Origin: Misgurnus anguillicaudatus
Taxonomy: Eukaryota; Chordata; Actinopteri; Cypriniformes; Cobitidae
Reading direction: 5' to 3'
Assembly (NCBI RefSeq): GCF_027580225.2
Contig: NC_073340.2
Coordinates: 37,701,501 to 37,765,500 of the forward strand
DNA: 64,000 nucleotides
The notes beneath the pieces were generated by a model. The model saw only the letters and a list, made by a program, of their open reading frames with translations. It searched no databases and was not told the DNA's origin. Positions 13,804 through 62,196 of the stretch are shown one piece after another; the first letter of the stretch is position 1; every line of letters starts with the position of its first letter. A program made the position numbers and the translations under genes.

Positions 13804-14969
13804 CACACTTCAGATTTTCATTCTGTCAGATGTTATACAGTATCTCGGTAGCAGGTGTATTTTTATGAATTGTTTCGTTTAAAGTAGGTTTATAATTAAA
13901 ATGTCTTACTCACAAAAGTTAGCACTGATACAGTTAATGTTGTGCTATTACTTTCTTTGAAAACTGATTCACTGGATTTTTTAAGAGACAGAAAACCTGG
14001 TGGGCAAATGCCGGTGTTTGCACTGTTACCTGATTTACATGATCCCTGTTGTGAATATCAGTGTCTGATTCTTCATGAAACTCTTCTCACCTGCAACAAA
14101 ACCTCCTTCAGTGCTGAATTATAACTGAATGCCTTTAGTTTGATGATTTATTTAGCTGTAATTGGATCGTTGTTTATTTGGATTTTCATCTGGCAATGCA
14201 GGAAAACGAGTGATGAGAGTTGTGCGTGACAGATTATACTGTACTGTTTCTCTCTAACCTCCAGCATTGAAGTCACTTCTGCATAATACTGTACATGCTC
14301 CTGACTCATTCAGAAAATCTCTGAACGAGAAACACACATACTGTATAACAGAATGACATCAGATTTTATTATTCATTCTTTAAACCCATGCTTAGTTCTG
14401 TATGTGATAGGTGGAGGCTGTAATATCGGTGTTCAGATTAGAAAATAAGTGTATACTGCATACTATTTTTACATTTTATTCAGTTTGTGTATTTTTTGTG
14501 AATTCTTGTGTTTAAACGGCTTTGTTTCTTTACTCTAAGTAGATTTTAGGTAAATCTGAGCTACTAAATGAAGCCACGCCCATTTTACCTCACAGCCCAG
14601 ATGTAGAACATGTGTGGCCATCAAGACTCCGCCCCTAACCTGAGCCGAAACCCATCCATCACTTCCACACCTTCACTGAACCCTTCTTCTTTCACTTGAA
14701 ACACAACCTTCTTCACATTTAGGCTCATGTCATATTTCTCTGTTCACTGATAAATGTGTTTTCAGTAGAAGGATAAATGAAGTCTAAATGAGGGACAAAT
14801 TTACAGTTATGTATACATTGAAAATATGTCTGTTTCTAGGACCACTGCCAACATTTTGAGTATTTTTAAGATAATTTTATGAAGATGTTGTACTATTGAA
14901 GAATGATGATTTGGATTATAGCATTTACAAAATCCCCTTGAATAGCTCTTAAGATGAATATTATACAGC

Positions 14970-15260
14970 CATGGAAAAAATGAAGAGTGTTCAAGTCATG
15001 TTGTGATCGCTTCAGTCTTTGTTGAATTTCAACAAAATCAAACCTAAGGAGTGATATAAAGTCACCCAACAGCAAGACCCATCAAAGATTCATCAAATGT
15101 TTACTTCTAAACTGTTCCTAACATGTAAACTTGTTTTCTTTGCAGTATTCAAGATCTGAAAGCATTGCATCTCATCTTTTTTGTTTTTTGACCATTTTGC
15201 CAATAATAATTGGCAGAAATGTTGCAAAAATGTTGACAGAATGAAGTAAAAATAATAATT
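14970..15260. repeat. Interspersed repeat, related to 50695-50960
   Basis: It shares ttgacagaatgaa, a following aaaataataatttt and a ccatggaaaaaatgaagag-type start with the second copy, in the same orientation. The family is not assigned. Confidence 0.45.
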
Positions 15261-16472
15261 TTACTTAAAGCTCATGGCTTTCTTCTTCTTACATCCAAAA
15301 ACACACTTCTTCTTTCATGTCTTGATATAAAACAAAGCTGTGGTGTGCAGTGATGTCTGTGACTTTTACTCAAAGGATCAATGCTAATGAGTGTCCTCAC
15401 TCTGACGGGTGGGTGGGGAAGTGACCATAAAAGGAATATGGGGTCACTGATATGTAATGGGTACCCATGTTTGAAAAAACTTTCTTAAAGGGCTGGGCAT
15501 AAGTTTGGCCCAGAAATACTTTGTCACATGCCCAACTGCTTTTTGCATTTGTTTAGCAGGAGGATAACAATTCTTTAAACTAAGTGTTACTAAGGCAGAA
15601 TGCATGAAAAAGCATTACCCCCCCCCAACACATAGTTACCTATAACTAGTACATTTTCAAAAAACTGAAAATAATCTTAAAGTATGATAATCTTCACGCT
15701 TGTTGGTGCAGAAAACCATAATGTAGGAAAAAATGCATCAAAGTAGAAAAATCTGATCCATGATTAATTTCTGACTCTTGAGTTGAGCTGATGTGTTTAT
15801 GTTGTGATCTTTATCATAATAAAGTCTGATAAATAAAAACATCTCAGTAAACACATCTATCAGACAGATTTCACTTTAAACATAATTCAGAAATGTTTAT
15901 AAAACTGAAGTGAGTAGTAATGTAGTGTTAACAGTGATTTAATGAAATGTTTTTGATTTAATGTGTGTGTATCCTCATCAAGAAACACTTCTGAAAAAGA
16001 TTACACCAAAAATAAAGATCAGTGTCTTTACATTGAGCATTATAAATGATTGTGAATAATGTTATTGATGTTAAATGTATTCACTTATTGTTTATTAGAT
16101 TTTGTAATTGCGCCCGGTTATATTTAAATAATGAATAATGATTTTTTTATCTTTATTGATAAATATTTCATCAGCTTTATCATTTTCTGATTGTTTTAAC
16201 TGGGTTCATATCATTTATCTTGAAGTCCAGAAATTGTACACGCACGCACCTGCACACGCACACACACACACACATTTTAACATTTTATATTAAGTTTTAA
16301 TCTATTTTTGTGGCATTTGTAAATGTTAATGTCATTTGGCTCTTGTCTTGTTGTGTAATCCCTGTGCTGTTGAGAGAAGCGTTCATGTTTTCTTCATAAA
16401 GCCACTGAATAATTTAATGGAAACATTTGATTGAGATTTCTCCAGAGCTTTAATACTAACACAAATGATCTG

Positions 16473-16473
<1 letters not shown>

Positions 16474-16568
<95 letters not shown>
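16474..16568. repeat. (CA)n microsatellite
   Basis: About 47 uninterrupted units. Confidence 0.97.
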
Positions 16569-16570
<2 letters not shown>

Positions 16571-16798
16571 TGTGGCAAAACTATGTGTGAGTCTGTTGTG
16601 TATATTGTGTGAGTTTGTATTTATCTTGTCATCTCTTTCTCATCTAAGAAATACTAAAGTTTGTTTATTATTCAGCAACTTTACGGTCACGACAATTTCC
16701 TTTCAAAGTTGAGATGAAATTATTTTCAGAATTTCTGGATAGTTTGGGCAGATGGTTGGTGTATACTTCTGTCTCTGTGTCTCATTGGCTACATTACA

Positions 16799-16802
<4 letters not shown>

Positions 16803-16884
<82 letters not shown>

Positions 16885-16898
16885 TGTGTGTGTGTGTC
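16803..16898. repeat. Compound (TG)n-(TGCG)n-(TG)n microsatellite
   Basis: A TG tract to about 16854, then eight or nine TGCG units, then TG again. The CpG inside the repeat makes the middle unusually CpG-dense. Confidence 0.95.
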
Positions 16899-17275
16899 TG
16901 AGCACATGTGTGTCTTTTTCTATATATCTGTGAGTGTGTGTGTGAGCTCTACATTGTGTGTAATTTTCAGTTTTGAGTGTGGCTGTGAAAGCAACAGATG
17001 GTCTTATAACCAAGCGATACACATACAACACACACAAAGAAAACACACAGTGTTTTTGGTTAATACAAAATGGGCTCTGTGCGACCTCTGACCCTCAGCT
17101 GACCTCAGGTGAACTGATATCCAGGATTACACTGAACATTGTGTATATGTACAAATAAAGTCTTTTAAAAAGTTGAGTTACAGACTACACAACAGTGTGT
17201 GTGTTTGTGTTTTATGTCTGAATGTTGAAGATTTCTTCATATTAACTCTCTTCTATCTGTGACATTTCTCTACAG

Positions 17276-17286
17276 ATTGAAATATC
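17276..17286 (+). other. chrm3: chrm3 3' splice acceptor and last bases of 5' UTR
   Basis: A pyrimidine-rich stretch ending in tctctacag is followed by 11 untranslated bases and then the ATG. This is the usual muscarinic gene layout, an intronless coding exon joined to distant non-coding exons. Confidence 0.75.
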
Positions 17287-18933
17287 ATGAATCTGATGGT
17301 GATGGGTGAACCCGGAATATTCCTGACCAACAGCTCTCCGGGAATGCGGGCCTTTCCCGTTACCGCATTTGTGCCGCATAACGTCCGGATGGAGACTGAC
17401 GGTTGGCCGGCCAACGATTCTCTCCTCGCGCAGGGAGCCAATTTGACCGGCAGCCATAACGCAACTCTCCCACCCACCGTGACTTACGACCCGCTGGGCG
17501 GCCGAACCATCTGGCAAGTGGTGATAATCATGTTCTTGTGTGGGTCGCTGTCTTTGGTCACCATCATCGGAAACATACTGGTCCTGCTGTCGTTTAAAGT
17601 GAACAAACAGTTAAAGACGGTCAGTAACTACTATCTGCTCAGTTTGGCGTTTGCTGACCTCATTATTGGGGTTCTGTCCATGAACCTCTACACCACATAC
17701 ATCATCATGGACACGTGGGCTCTGGGGAACTGGGCCTGCGACCTGTGGTTGGCCGTCGATTACGTGGCCAGTAACGCTTCTGTCATGAACTTGTTGGTCA
17801 TCAGTTTCGACAGGTACTTTTCCGTCACGCGTCCGCTCACCTACAGAGCCAAACGGACCACGAAACGAGCAATGATGATGATTGGACTCGCCTGGTCCAT
17901 CTCCTTCGTTCTGTGGGCTCCCGCCATTCTGTTTTGGCAGTACTTTGTCGGGAAACGAACGGTCCCGGCCGGTGAATGTTACATACAGTTCCTCTTCGAG
18001 CCGATCCTCACCTTCTGCACTGCCATCGCAGCTTTTTATTTGCCTGTCACCATCATGACCGTCCTGTACTGGCGCATCTATAAAGAGACGGAGAACCGCT
18101 CCAAAGAGCTCGCCGGACTGAAGGGTTCAGGAAACCAAGGGAATTACGGAGGTCACGAAGAATCCAAAGCGGCTGTGATGCCTCAGACGGGCCGCGAGAA
18201 CAACCTGTCCAGACGGAGGAACTCTGGGAAGATGAAACCAGGGCGCTTCCGGTTCTGGCCGCCGTGCCGCGGAGGAGGACGGAGACGCGACGGAGACGTG
18301 GACTGCAGTAGAAGCGACAGCTGGAATAACAACGAGATGACGATTTCCATCGAACAGTCAGATGAAGATGATGAAGAGGATGGAGAAGAACAAAAACCCA
18401 TCTTCTCCACTGTTCTGAGCGTGCCCGAGATCGAAGGGAGCGGAGAATCTGAGCAGCTTCACCACCAACGACCACCAGACGCTGAAGTGAGATCTTTCAG
18501 AAAGGGATTTTCTGACCATTTCATCCTGGACTCCGGGAGCTCAAAAGATCAACCCGACACGTCCATCAAAGACACCAAACACAAGACACGAGTCAACAAA
18601 CGCAAGAAGATCTCTCTGGTGAAGGAGAAGAAAGCGGCTCAGACGTTAAGCGCCATTCTCCTGGCCTTCATCATCACGTGGACGCCGTATAACATCATGG
18701 TCCTGGTGAACACGTTCTGTACCGACTGCATCCCGCAGGCTCTGTGGGCTCTGGGTTATTGGCTGTGTTATGTCAACAGCACAGTAAATCCCATGTGTTA
18801 CGCTCTGTGTAACAAAACTTTCCGCAGCACCTTTAAATCCATCCTGCTGTGTGAGTGGGAACAGAAGAACCACAACCAGAAGCCCCAGCGGAGAGAAGCA
18901 GCAGTGGCCTACAGAAAGAAAACTCAAGTCTAG
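17287..18933 (+). CDS. chrm3: Muscarinic acetylcholine receptor M3 (548 aa, single coding exon)
   Basis: Class A G-protein-coupled receptor of the plasma membrane. By family it couples acetylcholine to Gq, phospholipase C and calcium release. Seen: an extracellular N-tail with four N-glycosylation sequons (N15, N43, N52, N58); seven hydrophobic segments; the amine-binding Asp158 in TM3; Cys151 and Cys231 for the conserved disulfide; DRY at 175-177; a long third intracellular loop (about 270-445) with an acidic run near 359-368; WTPYN at 465-469; and NPxxY at 501-505. M3 is preferred over M5 because of DPLGG-T-WQVV just before TM1, [12 protein letters not shown] after TM4 and SDSWNNN in the third loop, all M3 hallmarks. 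Mammalian M3 is about 590 aa, the difference lying mostly in the loop. An acceptor (AG at 17274-17275) lies 11 bases before the ATG, so 5' untranslated exons lie upstream, as in other muscarinic genes. It is the first of three genes in a conserved trio with fmn2 and grem2. The a/b duplicate is not assigned. Confidence 0.96.
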   Translation: MNLMVMGEPGIFLTNSSPGMRAFPVTAFVPHNVRMETDGWPANDSLLAQGANLTGSHNATLPPTVTYDPLGGRTIWQVVIIMFLCGSLSLVTIIGNILVLLSFKVNKQLKTVSNYYLLSLAFADLIIGVLSMNLYTTYIIMDTWALGNWACDLWLAVDYVASNASVMNLLVISFDRYFSVTRPLTYRAKRTTKRAMMMIGLAWSISFVLWAPAILFWQYFVGKRTVPAGECYIQFLFEPILTFCTAIAAFYLPVTIMTVLYWRIYKETENRSKELAGLKGSGNQGNYGGHEESKAAVMPQTGRENNLSRRRNSGKMKPGRFRFWPPCRGGGRRRDGDVDCSRSDSWNNNEMTISIEQSDEDDEEDGEEQKPIFSTVLSVPEIEGSGESEQLHHQRPPDAEVRSFRKGFSDHFILDSGSSKDQPDTSIKDTKHKTRVNKRKKISLVKEKKAAQTLSAILLAFIITWTPYNIMVLVNTFCTDCIPQALWALGYWLCYVNSTVNPMCYALCNKTFRSTFKSILLCEWEQKNHNQKPQRREAAVAYRKKTQV

Positions 18934-19859
18934 ACGCTTTTCATCTTCTCACCTGACAGTATTGACGTTGTACATACAGTACAGTATGCTTTCTTGAGTG
19001 CAGTCATGGCCAGTCAAACACATAATCCTGTAAATACAAATAAAACACAAGAAATATTAGCTGGATTTCTCTCAAGAGCATCTGATCAATTTTCTTGATG
19101 AGATCTATAACTGAAACAGGACAATGGACATAAAAGACGTTGTCTCATTTTTTTAGTCCATAATTGTCCTGTAAAATAGTTTTACTGTTTAAAGTTGTCT
19201 ATGGGAACTGTGGTTTGGTTTGGTTTGTTGTAATATTATTATTATTGTATCTTCAGCTCTTACTCTGGTTGAAAGGTTTTTGAGACCTCACGTGAAATGT
19301 GAACAAACACTCCCATCTAGTGGTTAAATTAAACATTTTGATCCTGAAGATTGACTGAAAAGAATAAAATCATCACTGATCTTCAGCGTGTGTTTATGCA
19401 AGGGTTTTATATTTTGCTCTGTTTAAATTAATACACATCTGTTTTTACTCAGCTGATTGTTAAGCTTTATATTGTTTACTATAGTACTGGGAGTAATACA
19501 TTTTATCTCTGTTTTATATATATATAATTATATACGTAACGGTTGTACATTTTATGAGTTATGTCTATACAGAAATGTTTGATGAATAAAATAAGCTGTG
19601 GTTTTGTTGTCTTATTGTGAGTGAGGTACTTATAAATAAATATACTAAGATTACTAAGATTTGAAGAAATTTATATCGGGACAGAATGAAAAGTCTGTGT
19701 ATTTGTATCTTAATGTATTCAAATTCTGTAATATTATTATTAAAAAAGTGATAATGCCAAAAGATTGTTTTATTAAGTAGATGTGTTCTGTGCATGTATG
19801 TTTCATGTATGATTTAATTTACATTAGTGATGTCAAATCAATGTTTGCCGCAGCTCCTC
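18934..19859 (+). other. chrm3 3' UTR and chrm3-fmn2 spacer
   Basis: About 0.9 kb of AT-rich sequence with several AATAAA motifs and no repeat that I recognise. It separates two genes on the same strand. Confidence 0.55.
19039..19044 (+). terminator. chrm3: Candidate chrm3 poly(A) signal AATAAA
   Basis: The first AATAAA hexamer lies about 105 bases after the chrm3 stop codon. Further AATAAA motifs occur near 19365 and 19586, so longer 3' ends are possible, but the fmn2 promoter at about 19860 limits the 3' UTR to roughly 0.9 kb. Confidence 0.5.
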
Positions 19860-20118
19860 CGTCATATGACAGCCCGGTCCAATATGGCGGCGCCTTTGAC
19901 GCATAATTCAGTAGCCAATGCGACTCTGCCTCTTTTGTGACGTAATGGCTTTAGATGACCAGGAGATGGCAGGAGTGCAGCACAAATCACGTGCTGAGGA
20001 GTTTCAGGTGTGATATTAAAACCTGCCGGCGGGAAAAGTCAACACACACACGCGCGCGCGCATTACACACACAGTAACACACACGCACACAATCAGGGTC
20101 ATGAAGCGTCATTCATGA
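19860..20118 (+). promoter_or_regulatory. fmn2: CpG promoter and untranslated exon 1 of fmn2
   Basis: TATA-less promoter signature just after chrm3: two CCAAT boxes (19879-19883 and 19915-19919), a YY1-like ATGGCGGC (about 19884), a CRE-like TGACGTAA (19938-19945), an E-box CACGTG (about 19988) and an E2F-like GGCGGGAAA (20028-20036), with CpG density well above the surroundings. A possible exon 1 ends at a GTGAGT donor (20119-20124). It would splice to the acceptor at 21740-21741 of the first coding exon. The transcription start is not determined. Confidence 0.6.
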
Positions 20119-20769
20119 GTGAGTATAACACACAGACACACACACACACACAGTGTGTGTTTAATCTTGTTGTAAGTTAAGGGTAACAGGTAGAAATACT
20201 GATGTTGTAGTTAATAGTTACACACGCTGTGGTGATTCTGTTGGGATAATTAAAGATTCAGTAGATGACGTATAAAGAAGCTTCATTATTTGTACATCAT
20301 CACAGTAAGTATATATTGTATATTCTCTTCACACTTGTGTCTGTTCAGATGATTTACTTCATACAGTTATTCAGATTTTAAGTCTTTGTAATGTTTTCTT
20401 CTGGTCTGCTGATAAAAGTTACACAATGACTGAGATCATTAACGCGAGAAATCATTGAAAACTCGTTTAAGACATTGGAAACATTCTTAGAAATCTAATA
20501 TTTATTAATAATATGAGTTTCATGTCAAAATGTAAGTTTGAAAACATAATTTCACCTTATATACCTTTTTATATATTTTATGAAAATCAAGATTCTCTCA
20601 TGGTTACAGGAGCTGACTAAAGTAAAGCGTCTCTGTCTTTAACACAAAAATAAGAATGAGTTTATTAAAATATATCACTATATTTAGTATGATAGAATAT
20701 AAAGGAAGTGATATTTACAGTGACAAACTGCATTAGAGATTTCAGCCTTTAATGAGACATCATAGAGTT

Positions 20770-21175
20770 AGAGCTTAAAGGGGTCATATTATGAGATTTT
20801 TGTTAAGGTGTAAAATAAATATTTGGTGTTCCCAGAGTGCGTAAGTGAAGTTTTAGCTCAAAATACCCCAAAGATAATTTATTATAAGATGTTTAAATTG
20901 CCACTTTGTAGGCCTGAGCAAAATGTGTTTCATTTTGGGTGTGGCATTTAAAATGCAAATGAGTGGATGAAGTGCAAACACTGATCACAATGATGGTGGT
21001 TTGTTGTAATTGAAACTTGAATTGAAAGTATTTTTTCTTTCTCTCTGCACTAAATGGCAGTGCTGTGGTTGGATATTGCAGATAAAGGGGTTCATCATTT
21101 TCATGTTTTCTAGGTTGATAGAAGCACTGGGGACCTAATTATAGCACTTAAACATGGAAAAAGTCAGATTTTCAC
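20770..21175. mobile_element. Interspersed element, copy 2 of 3
   Basis: It begins TTAAAGGGGTCATATTATGA and ends catggaaaaagtcagattttc, which are inverted relatives of each other. The interior resembles the copies at 8765 and 61570. It lies in the fmn2 leader intron. Confidence 0.7.
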
Positions 21176-21267
21176 TAGGGATGGGCATTTTATGATAGTT
21201 TAGTTCTGAAATCAGTTTAGTGAACAAATCTTTCTTTCTAATTTTCAGACAAATATCCTTTAATCAA

Positions 21268-21600
21268 CCTTAAAGTTATAGTTAACCCAAAAATAAACAT
21301 TCTGTCTTCATTTTCTCATTCTCGTGTTGTTCTAAACCTGTATGAATTTCTTTCTGATAATGAAGATATTTTAGTAAATGATGGTAAGCACACAGCTGAT
21401 TGTAACCATTGACTTCCATAGTAGGAAAAACAAGTACAATGTAATTCAATGGTTACAGTCAACTGTGTGCTTACCATCATTTATCACAATACTTCCATAA
21501 TATTTGTTTTTGCTTTTTCAGAAAAAATACATTCATACAGGTTTAGGACAACACGAGGATGAGAAAATGATGACATTTTTGGCTGATCTTTAGCTTTAAA
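21268..21600. mobile_element. Inverted-repeat MITE
   Basis: The ends carry taaagttatagttaaccc and cattttctcattctcgtgttgt on the left and their inverted relatives near 21550-21600. Internal arms around the centre (tggtaagcacacagctgattg and its inverse) form a long hairpin. A truncated relative sits at 35485-35612. Confidence 0.75.
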
Positions 21601-21766
21601 GTCTTCTGTTATTAAACTGCTTGTTTTACAGAATATCTCTTTGTTTATAAATCAGTCAGTGATTAAGACGTTTTGTTTTTCAGTGTAAATATCTTTGATA
21701 TCTGTCATGATTTGTTTGACTCTCTCTGTCTTTTTTTCCAGTCAGTGTGTATTACTGTGTGTGATA

Positions 21767-58902
<37,136 letters not shown>

Positions 58903-59640
58903 GACTTGTGGATGATCTCAAAAACCCTCGCTGACTTTTAAAGACTCACACAAACACAAACACAGCAGAAATCACTTCAGTGTTGCTTTAGTCATCTACG
59001 GTTTACCCCTCTGACTGTGATGTCATATCCTGTGTGACGACCTCACACAACATTGACATTAAAGTTCACTGGACGTACTGGAGGTCTTGAAGCAATATCA
59101 TCAAAAAAAGTTTCAACTTTATTTTTTAATAGATGAGGATAAAAGGAAGAAGAGAAACTCTGCGTGCGATATAAAGTTCATCCGTCTGCTTCACGATGAG
59201 TTTTTAAACATCAGCAGATGCTTTTCACTGAATGATACACAAGCATTGAATTGAGTCCTGTAGCCTTGACCTCAGCATCTTTAAAGCACACTACAGGACC
59301 TGAAAGAGACACTTCAGCATGTTGAATATGAGGAAGAACAAACGTCTGGTGATCGTGTCTCTGAGCTCTGGAGTCTCTCGCTCATTTCATTCATCATCAA
59401 GTGTTTTTCTTATCTCGCTGCATTGACACACACTTTCTCAAAATGTATTTAAATTTAATTTTAATTCATGTAAATGATATTAACATCTTTATGTAGCATT
59501 CTTGTTTGTTTTTAGCATGTCTGTGTTGGACGTCTGGATGAAGGACTGATGTCTGCTCTCTATGTGCAATAACTGTTTGTATGTTTGATGGTTTTGAGAA
59601 CACTGTAATTTATGTAAAATAAAGGGATTATTAAATTCAA
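58903..59640 (+). other. fmn2: fmn2 3' UTR
   Basis: Sequence from the stop codon to just after the first well-placed AATAAA (59618-59623). No reading frame or repeat is apparent. Confidence 0.6.
59618..59623 (+). terminator. fmn2: fmn2 poly(A) signal AATAAA
   Basis: AATAAA about 715 bases after the stop codon. It is the best candidate before the transposon-like sequence that begins near 59870. Confidence 0.6.
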
Positions 59641-59871
59641 ACATTTCCGTTTCATGTGATTTGAGATTTACACTCAAGATACACAACTTTTGAATCACAG
59701 TTTCTGTTTTTAATCGTCAGATGGATGCAGATCTGGTCATCTGATATTTGGCCATTTTCAGGGTCGGCAGCATCCATTCATTCGATCGTTACAAAATGAC
59801 ACAGTTTGAGAAAAGATATGATACAGGTTTGATTTCATGAAACCGTATAGTGAATACATGTGTATTATTGA

Positions 59872-60275
59872 GATTATACCACGGCTCTGTTGAATCCTTT
59901 ATTCTGATTGGTTGAGAAATGTTCCACAGGTGTTGATTATTTTTCTATAACTGCACACCTGATCTGTCAAATATCCCCAAACAACCACCAGAGCAATGTC
60001 TGTGATATAAGAGGAATAATTGACTCCAGTCCTTTTTTTAATTATGTAAGGATAATAATAATTGATGATGTTGAATTATTACAAAATAATGCACACACAA
60101 TGCGAAGCAGAGATACACTTTCAAATCATTTAAAGGACTGTAATCAATTATTCCTCTTATACACGGTTACCACAGACATTGATCTGGTGGCCACTCTAGG
60201 ACATTTGACAGGTCAGGTGTGCTGTTGAACATTTCTCAACCAATCAGAAAAAAGCATTCAACAGACCCGTGATAT
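59872..60275. mobile_element. Inverted-repeat element between fmn2 and grem2
   Basis: Left tataccacggctctgttgaa / attctgattggttgagaaatg, and at the right catttctcaaccaatcaga / attcaacagacccgtgatata, arms of about 50 bp. Inner arms repeat gaggaataattgactccag in inverted form. Confidence 0.75.
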
Positions 60276-60841
60276 ACTGAAAATAATGCACACTCGTGGT
60301 GTAACTCCGCTTTGCATTGAGCCACATTACCACGTTGGGTGTGCATAATTTTTGAATAATTCAACAGCCCGTCTCCAATTATTCCTCACGTATGCACTCA
60401 GTGTTTACTTTACATGTCTATCTGTGATGATCAACATCACGCAAACATTCACTGATTCCACTTTCATCTTTAACATTCAAATCCATCAAGTTTAACTTTT
60501 ACTAATACTACACGTGAATGTAAAGTGTGTAATCAAACTACTAACAGCTTTTATTTTGTACATTTAAGTTTGGGCTGATGAAAGTTTTCTCCAGCTTTAA
60601 CTTGATGTCTAAACAAAAGAAAAAAGCAGATGGCTATTTCAAATAGTTTTAATATAAACTTCAGTTTTCTTTAGATAAATAGAGATTTACTGATCTATAG
60701 AATCTCTGTATAGTCGCTCTATAGTCTAAACGTCATCATGATGTTAACTCTAAAGTAACCTCAGCGGCACCGGCGGGTTCCAGTCTCTGTCAGATTCTTT
60801 CTCAGTTCGGTCCGTAAGACTCGAGCGCAACCACGTGGGCC

Positions 60842-60847
60842 TTTATT
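60842..60847 (-). terminator. grem2: Candidate grem2 poly(A) signal
   Basis: AATAAA on the - strand about 160 bases after the grem2 stop codon. A second candidate lies at 60550-60555, which would give a 3' UTR of about 450 bases. Confidence 0.4.
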
Positions 60848-61004
60848 GAACTTCTGTTCGCTTCTAATGAAAGCGGGTAAATGAACTGTACGAGTGATTC
60901 ATCTAATGGATGCCGGTGATTCGGTTCCTCTTGATTCGCTGTGCTGAACGCGTGCAGTCCTACAGCCTCAGATAGCAGCCTATAGTGTTTATACAGTAAC
61001 TCGC

Positions 61005-61505
61005 TCATTGTTTCCCAGACTCCGTCACGCTCACCGACATACATCGACACTGTTTAACGCGTTGAATCCTGCGGTAACGGAGCGGCGGCTGTAGGTCCGG
61101 ACAGTCCAGCTCGACCGTCAGTGTTGTGAAGCGATGCGGTCTGCAGAACGCGCACGACTGAAACGACTCCTGCTCTTTCTTCACGTGTCGCGGGATGTAG
61201 AAGGAGTTACATTGACCGTAACAGAAGCGGTTGATGACCGTTCGGCTCTTGCAGCCCTCCTGACTGACCGTCTGCCGCAGGGGTTGAGTTTTACACCAGT
61301 CGCTCTTCAGGTACTTTCTCTCCGTCACCACCAGAGCTTCCTGGCTCGAGGCGAGGACCTCCTGCTTACGGCCGCGACGGTCCGAGGTGTTGCCGGTGTT
61401 TTTGAAAGGTGACGGGATGGAGCTCGGCGGTCGATTCTTGCGAGCGGTGGAGACGCCACACAGAGCGGCGGTGAACAGCAGCCACAGCGCGACCTTGCGG
61501 CTCAT
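61005..61505 (-). CDS. grem2: Gremlin-2 / PRDC, secreted BMP antagonist (166 aa)
   Basis: DAN-family cystine-knot protein, secreted, that binds and blocks BMP2/4-type ligands (established for the family). Seen: a hydrophobic signal peptide (about 1-21, cut likely after STA before RKNRP); one N-glycosylation sequon at N39; the conserved EVLASSQEALVVTERKYLKS block; and a DAN domain at about 71-155 with nine cysteines (C71, C85, C95, C99, C118, C121, C135, C153, C155). It ends CRCMSV...SGKQ. Human gremlin-2 is 168 aa, so this is full length. Gremlin-1 is excluded by length and by the N- and C-terminal sequence. The ATG follows a splice acceptor directly (ttttag|gATG), so the whole coding sequence is in one exon with a leader exon farther right, as in mammals. 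It converges with fmn2. The a/b duplicate is not assigned. Confidence 0.96.
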   Translation of the reverse strand: MSRKVALWLLFTAALCGVSTARKNRPPSSIPSPFKNTGNTSDRRGRKQEVLASSQEALVVTERKYLKSDWCKTQPLRQTVSQEGCKSRTVINRFCYGQCNSFYIPRHVKKEQESFQSCAFCRPHRFTTLTVELDCPDLQPPLRYRRIQRVKQCRCMSVSVTESGKQ

Positions 61506-61508
61506 CCT
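61506..61508 (-). other. grem2: grem2 3' splice acceptor next to the start codon
   Basis: On the - strand, ctgtctcttttag precedes a single G and then the ATG. This fixes the 5' border of the coding exon and implies an untranslated exon at higher coordinates. I could not identify that exon in the remaining 2.5 kb. Confidence 0.75.
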
Positions 61509-61569
61509 AAAAGAGACAGAAAATCATCAGAATTAACATTTAAGAAAACAAACAATCAGTCTGAAAGAG

Positions 61570-61900
61570 ATTTAAAGAGGACATTTCATTTCCACTTTGT
61601 AGGTGTGAGCAAATATTTGCTGTTTATGGCTGTGTCCTTTTAAATGCAAATGAGCTGATCTCTGCACAAATGTCAGTGCCGTGATTGGATAGTGCAGATT
61701 ATTATAAGATCCCCTTCTGACATCACAAGGGGAGCCAAATTTCAATGAGCGATTTTTTTTTCACATGTTTGCAGAGAATGGTTTACCAAAACTAAGTTAC
61801 TGGGTTGATCTACATTTTTAGGTTCATAGAGCACTGGGGACCCAATTATAACATTAAAGGGGACATATGATGAAAATCTGACTTTTTCCATGTTTTAATG
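61570..61900. mobile_element. Interspersed element, copy 3 of 3
   Basis: It carries ccccttctgacatcacaagggg and ends near ttaaaggggacatatgatga plus aaatctgactttttcc, as in copies 1 and 2. It lies in the grem2 leader intron. Confidence 0.65.
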
Positions 61901-62029
61901 ACACCAATAATTAAACAGGTCAGGCCTTCAGGTGGAGTTAAAATTCTTTAGGCTGTTAAAGCCTAAACAGAAAAACACACGAGAGCCTTGAGATTCAAGC
62001 CCTCACAGCTTCCAGTCCTGTAACGTTAG

Positions 62030-62196
62030 TTTCCAAGGATTGTTTTTGGTTAGCCAGGAAAGTTTTCTTTACGACTATAGAAGGCTATTTTTAGTAACGT
62101 TAGCCAGGAAAGTTAGGTTAACGTTAAACTGACCTAAAACTAAGTTCTTTTCCCTAAAGCAAACTTTCCTGGCTAACCAAAATCAAACCTTGGAAA
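62030..62196. repeat. Inverted repeat (hairpin) upstream of grem2
   Basis: Arms tttccaaggattgtttttgg-ttagccaggaaag and the inverse ctttcctggctaaccaaaat-caaaccttggaaa, about 40 bases each, enclose about 85 bases containing repeated aacgtta motifs. Confidence 0.75.

Larger units (their letters stand above)
12106..17275 (+). other. Sequence between the hAT-like element and the chrm3 coding exon
   Basis: No exon is supported. It holds a small inverted-repeat element near 12629-12740 (ttaaccc.../...ggggttaaa), four long TG/CA tracts, and a repeat-like block at 14970-15260 that shares sequence with 50695-50960. Confidence 0.4.

Noticed and set aside
16789..17046. Arg/Thr/His-rich antisense frame
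   Set aside because: Driven by the TG/TGCG microsatellite.
18053..18475. 140-codon antisense frame in chrm3
   Set aside because: Shadow of the receptor's third intracellular loop; no independent signal.
17287..18933. Receptor as muscarinic M5
   Set aside because: The window resembles the CHRM5-FMN1-GREM1 region, but the pre-TM1 [22 protein letters not shown] and SDSWNNN motifs and the FMN2/GREM2 neighbours all favour M3.
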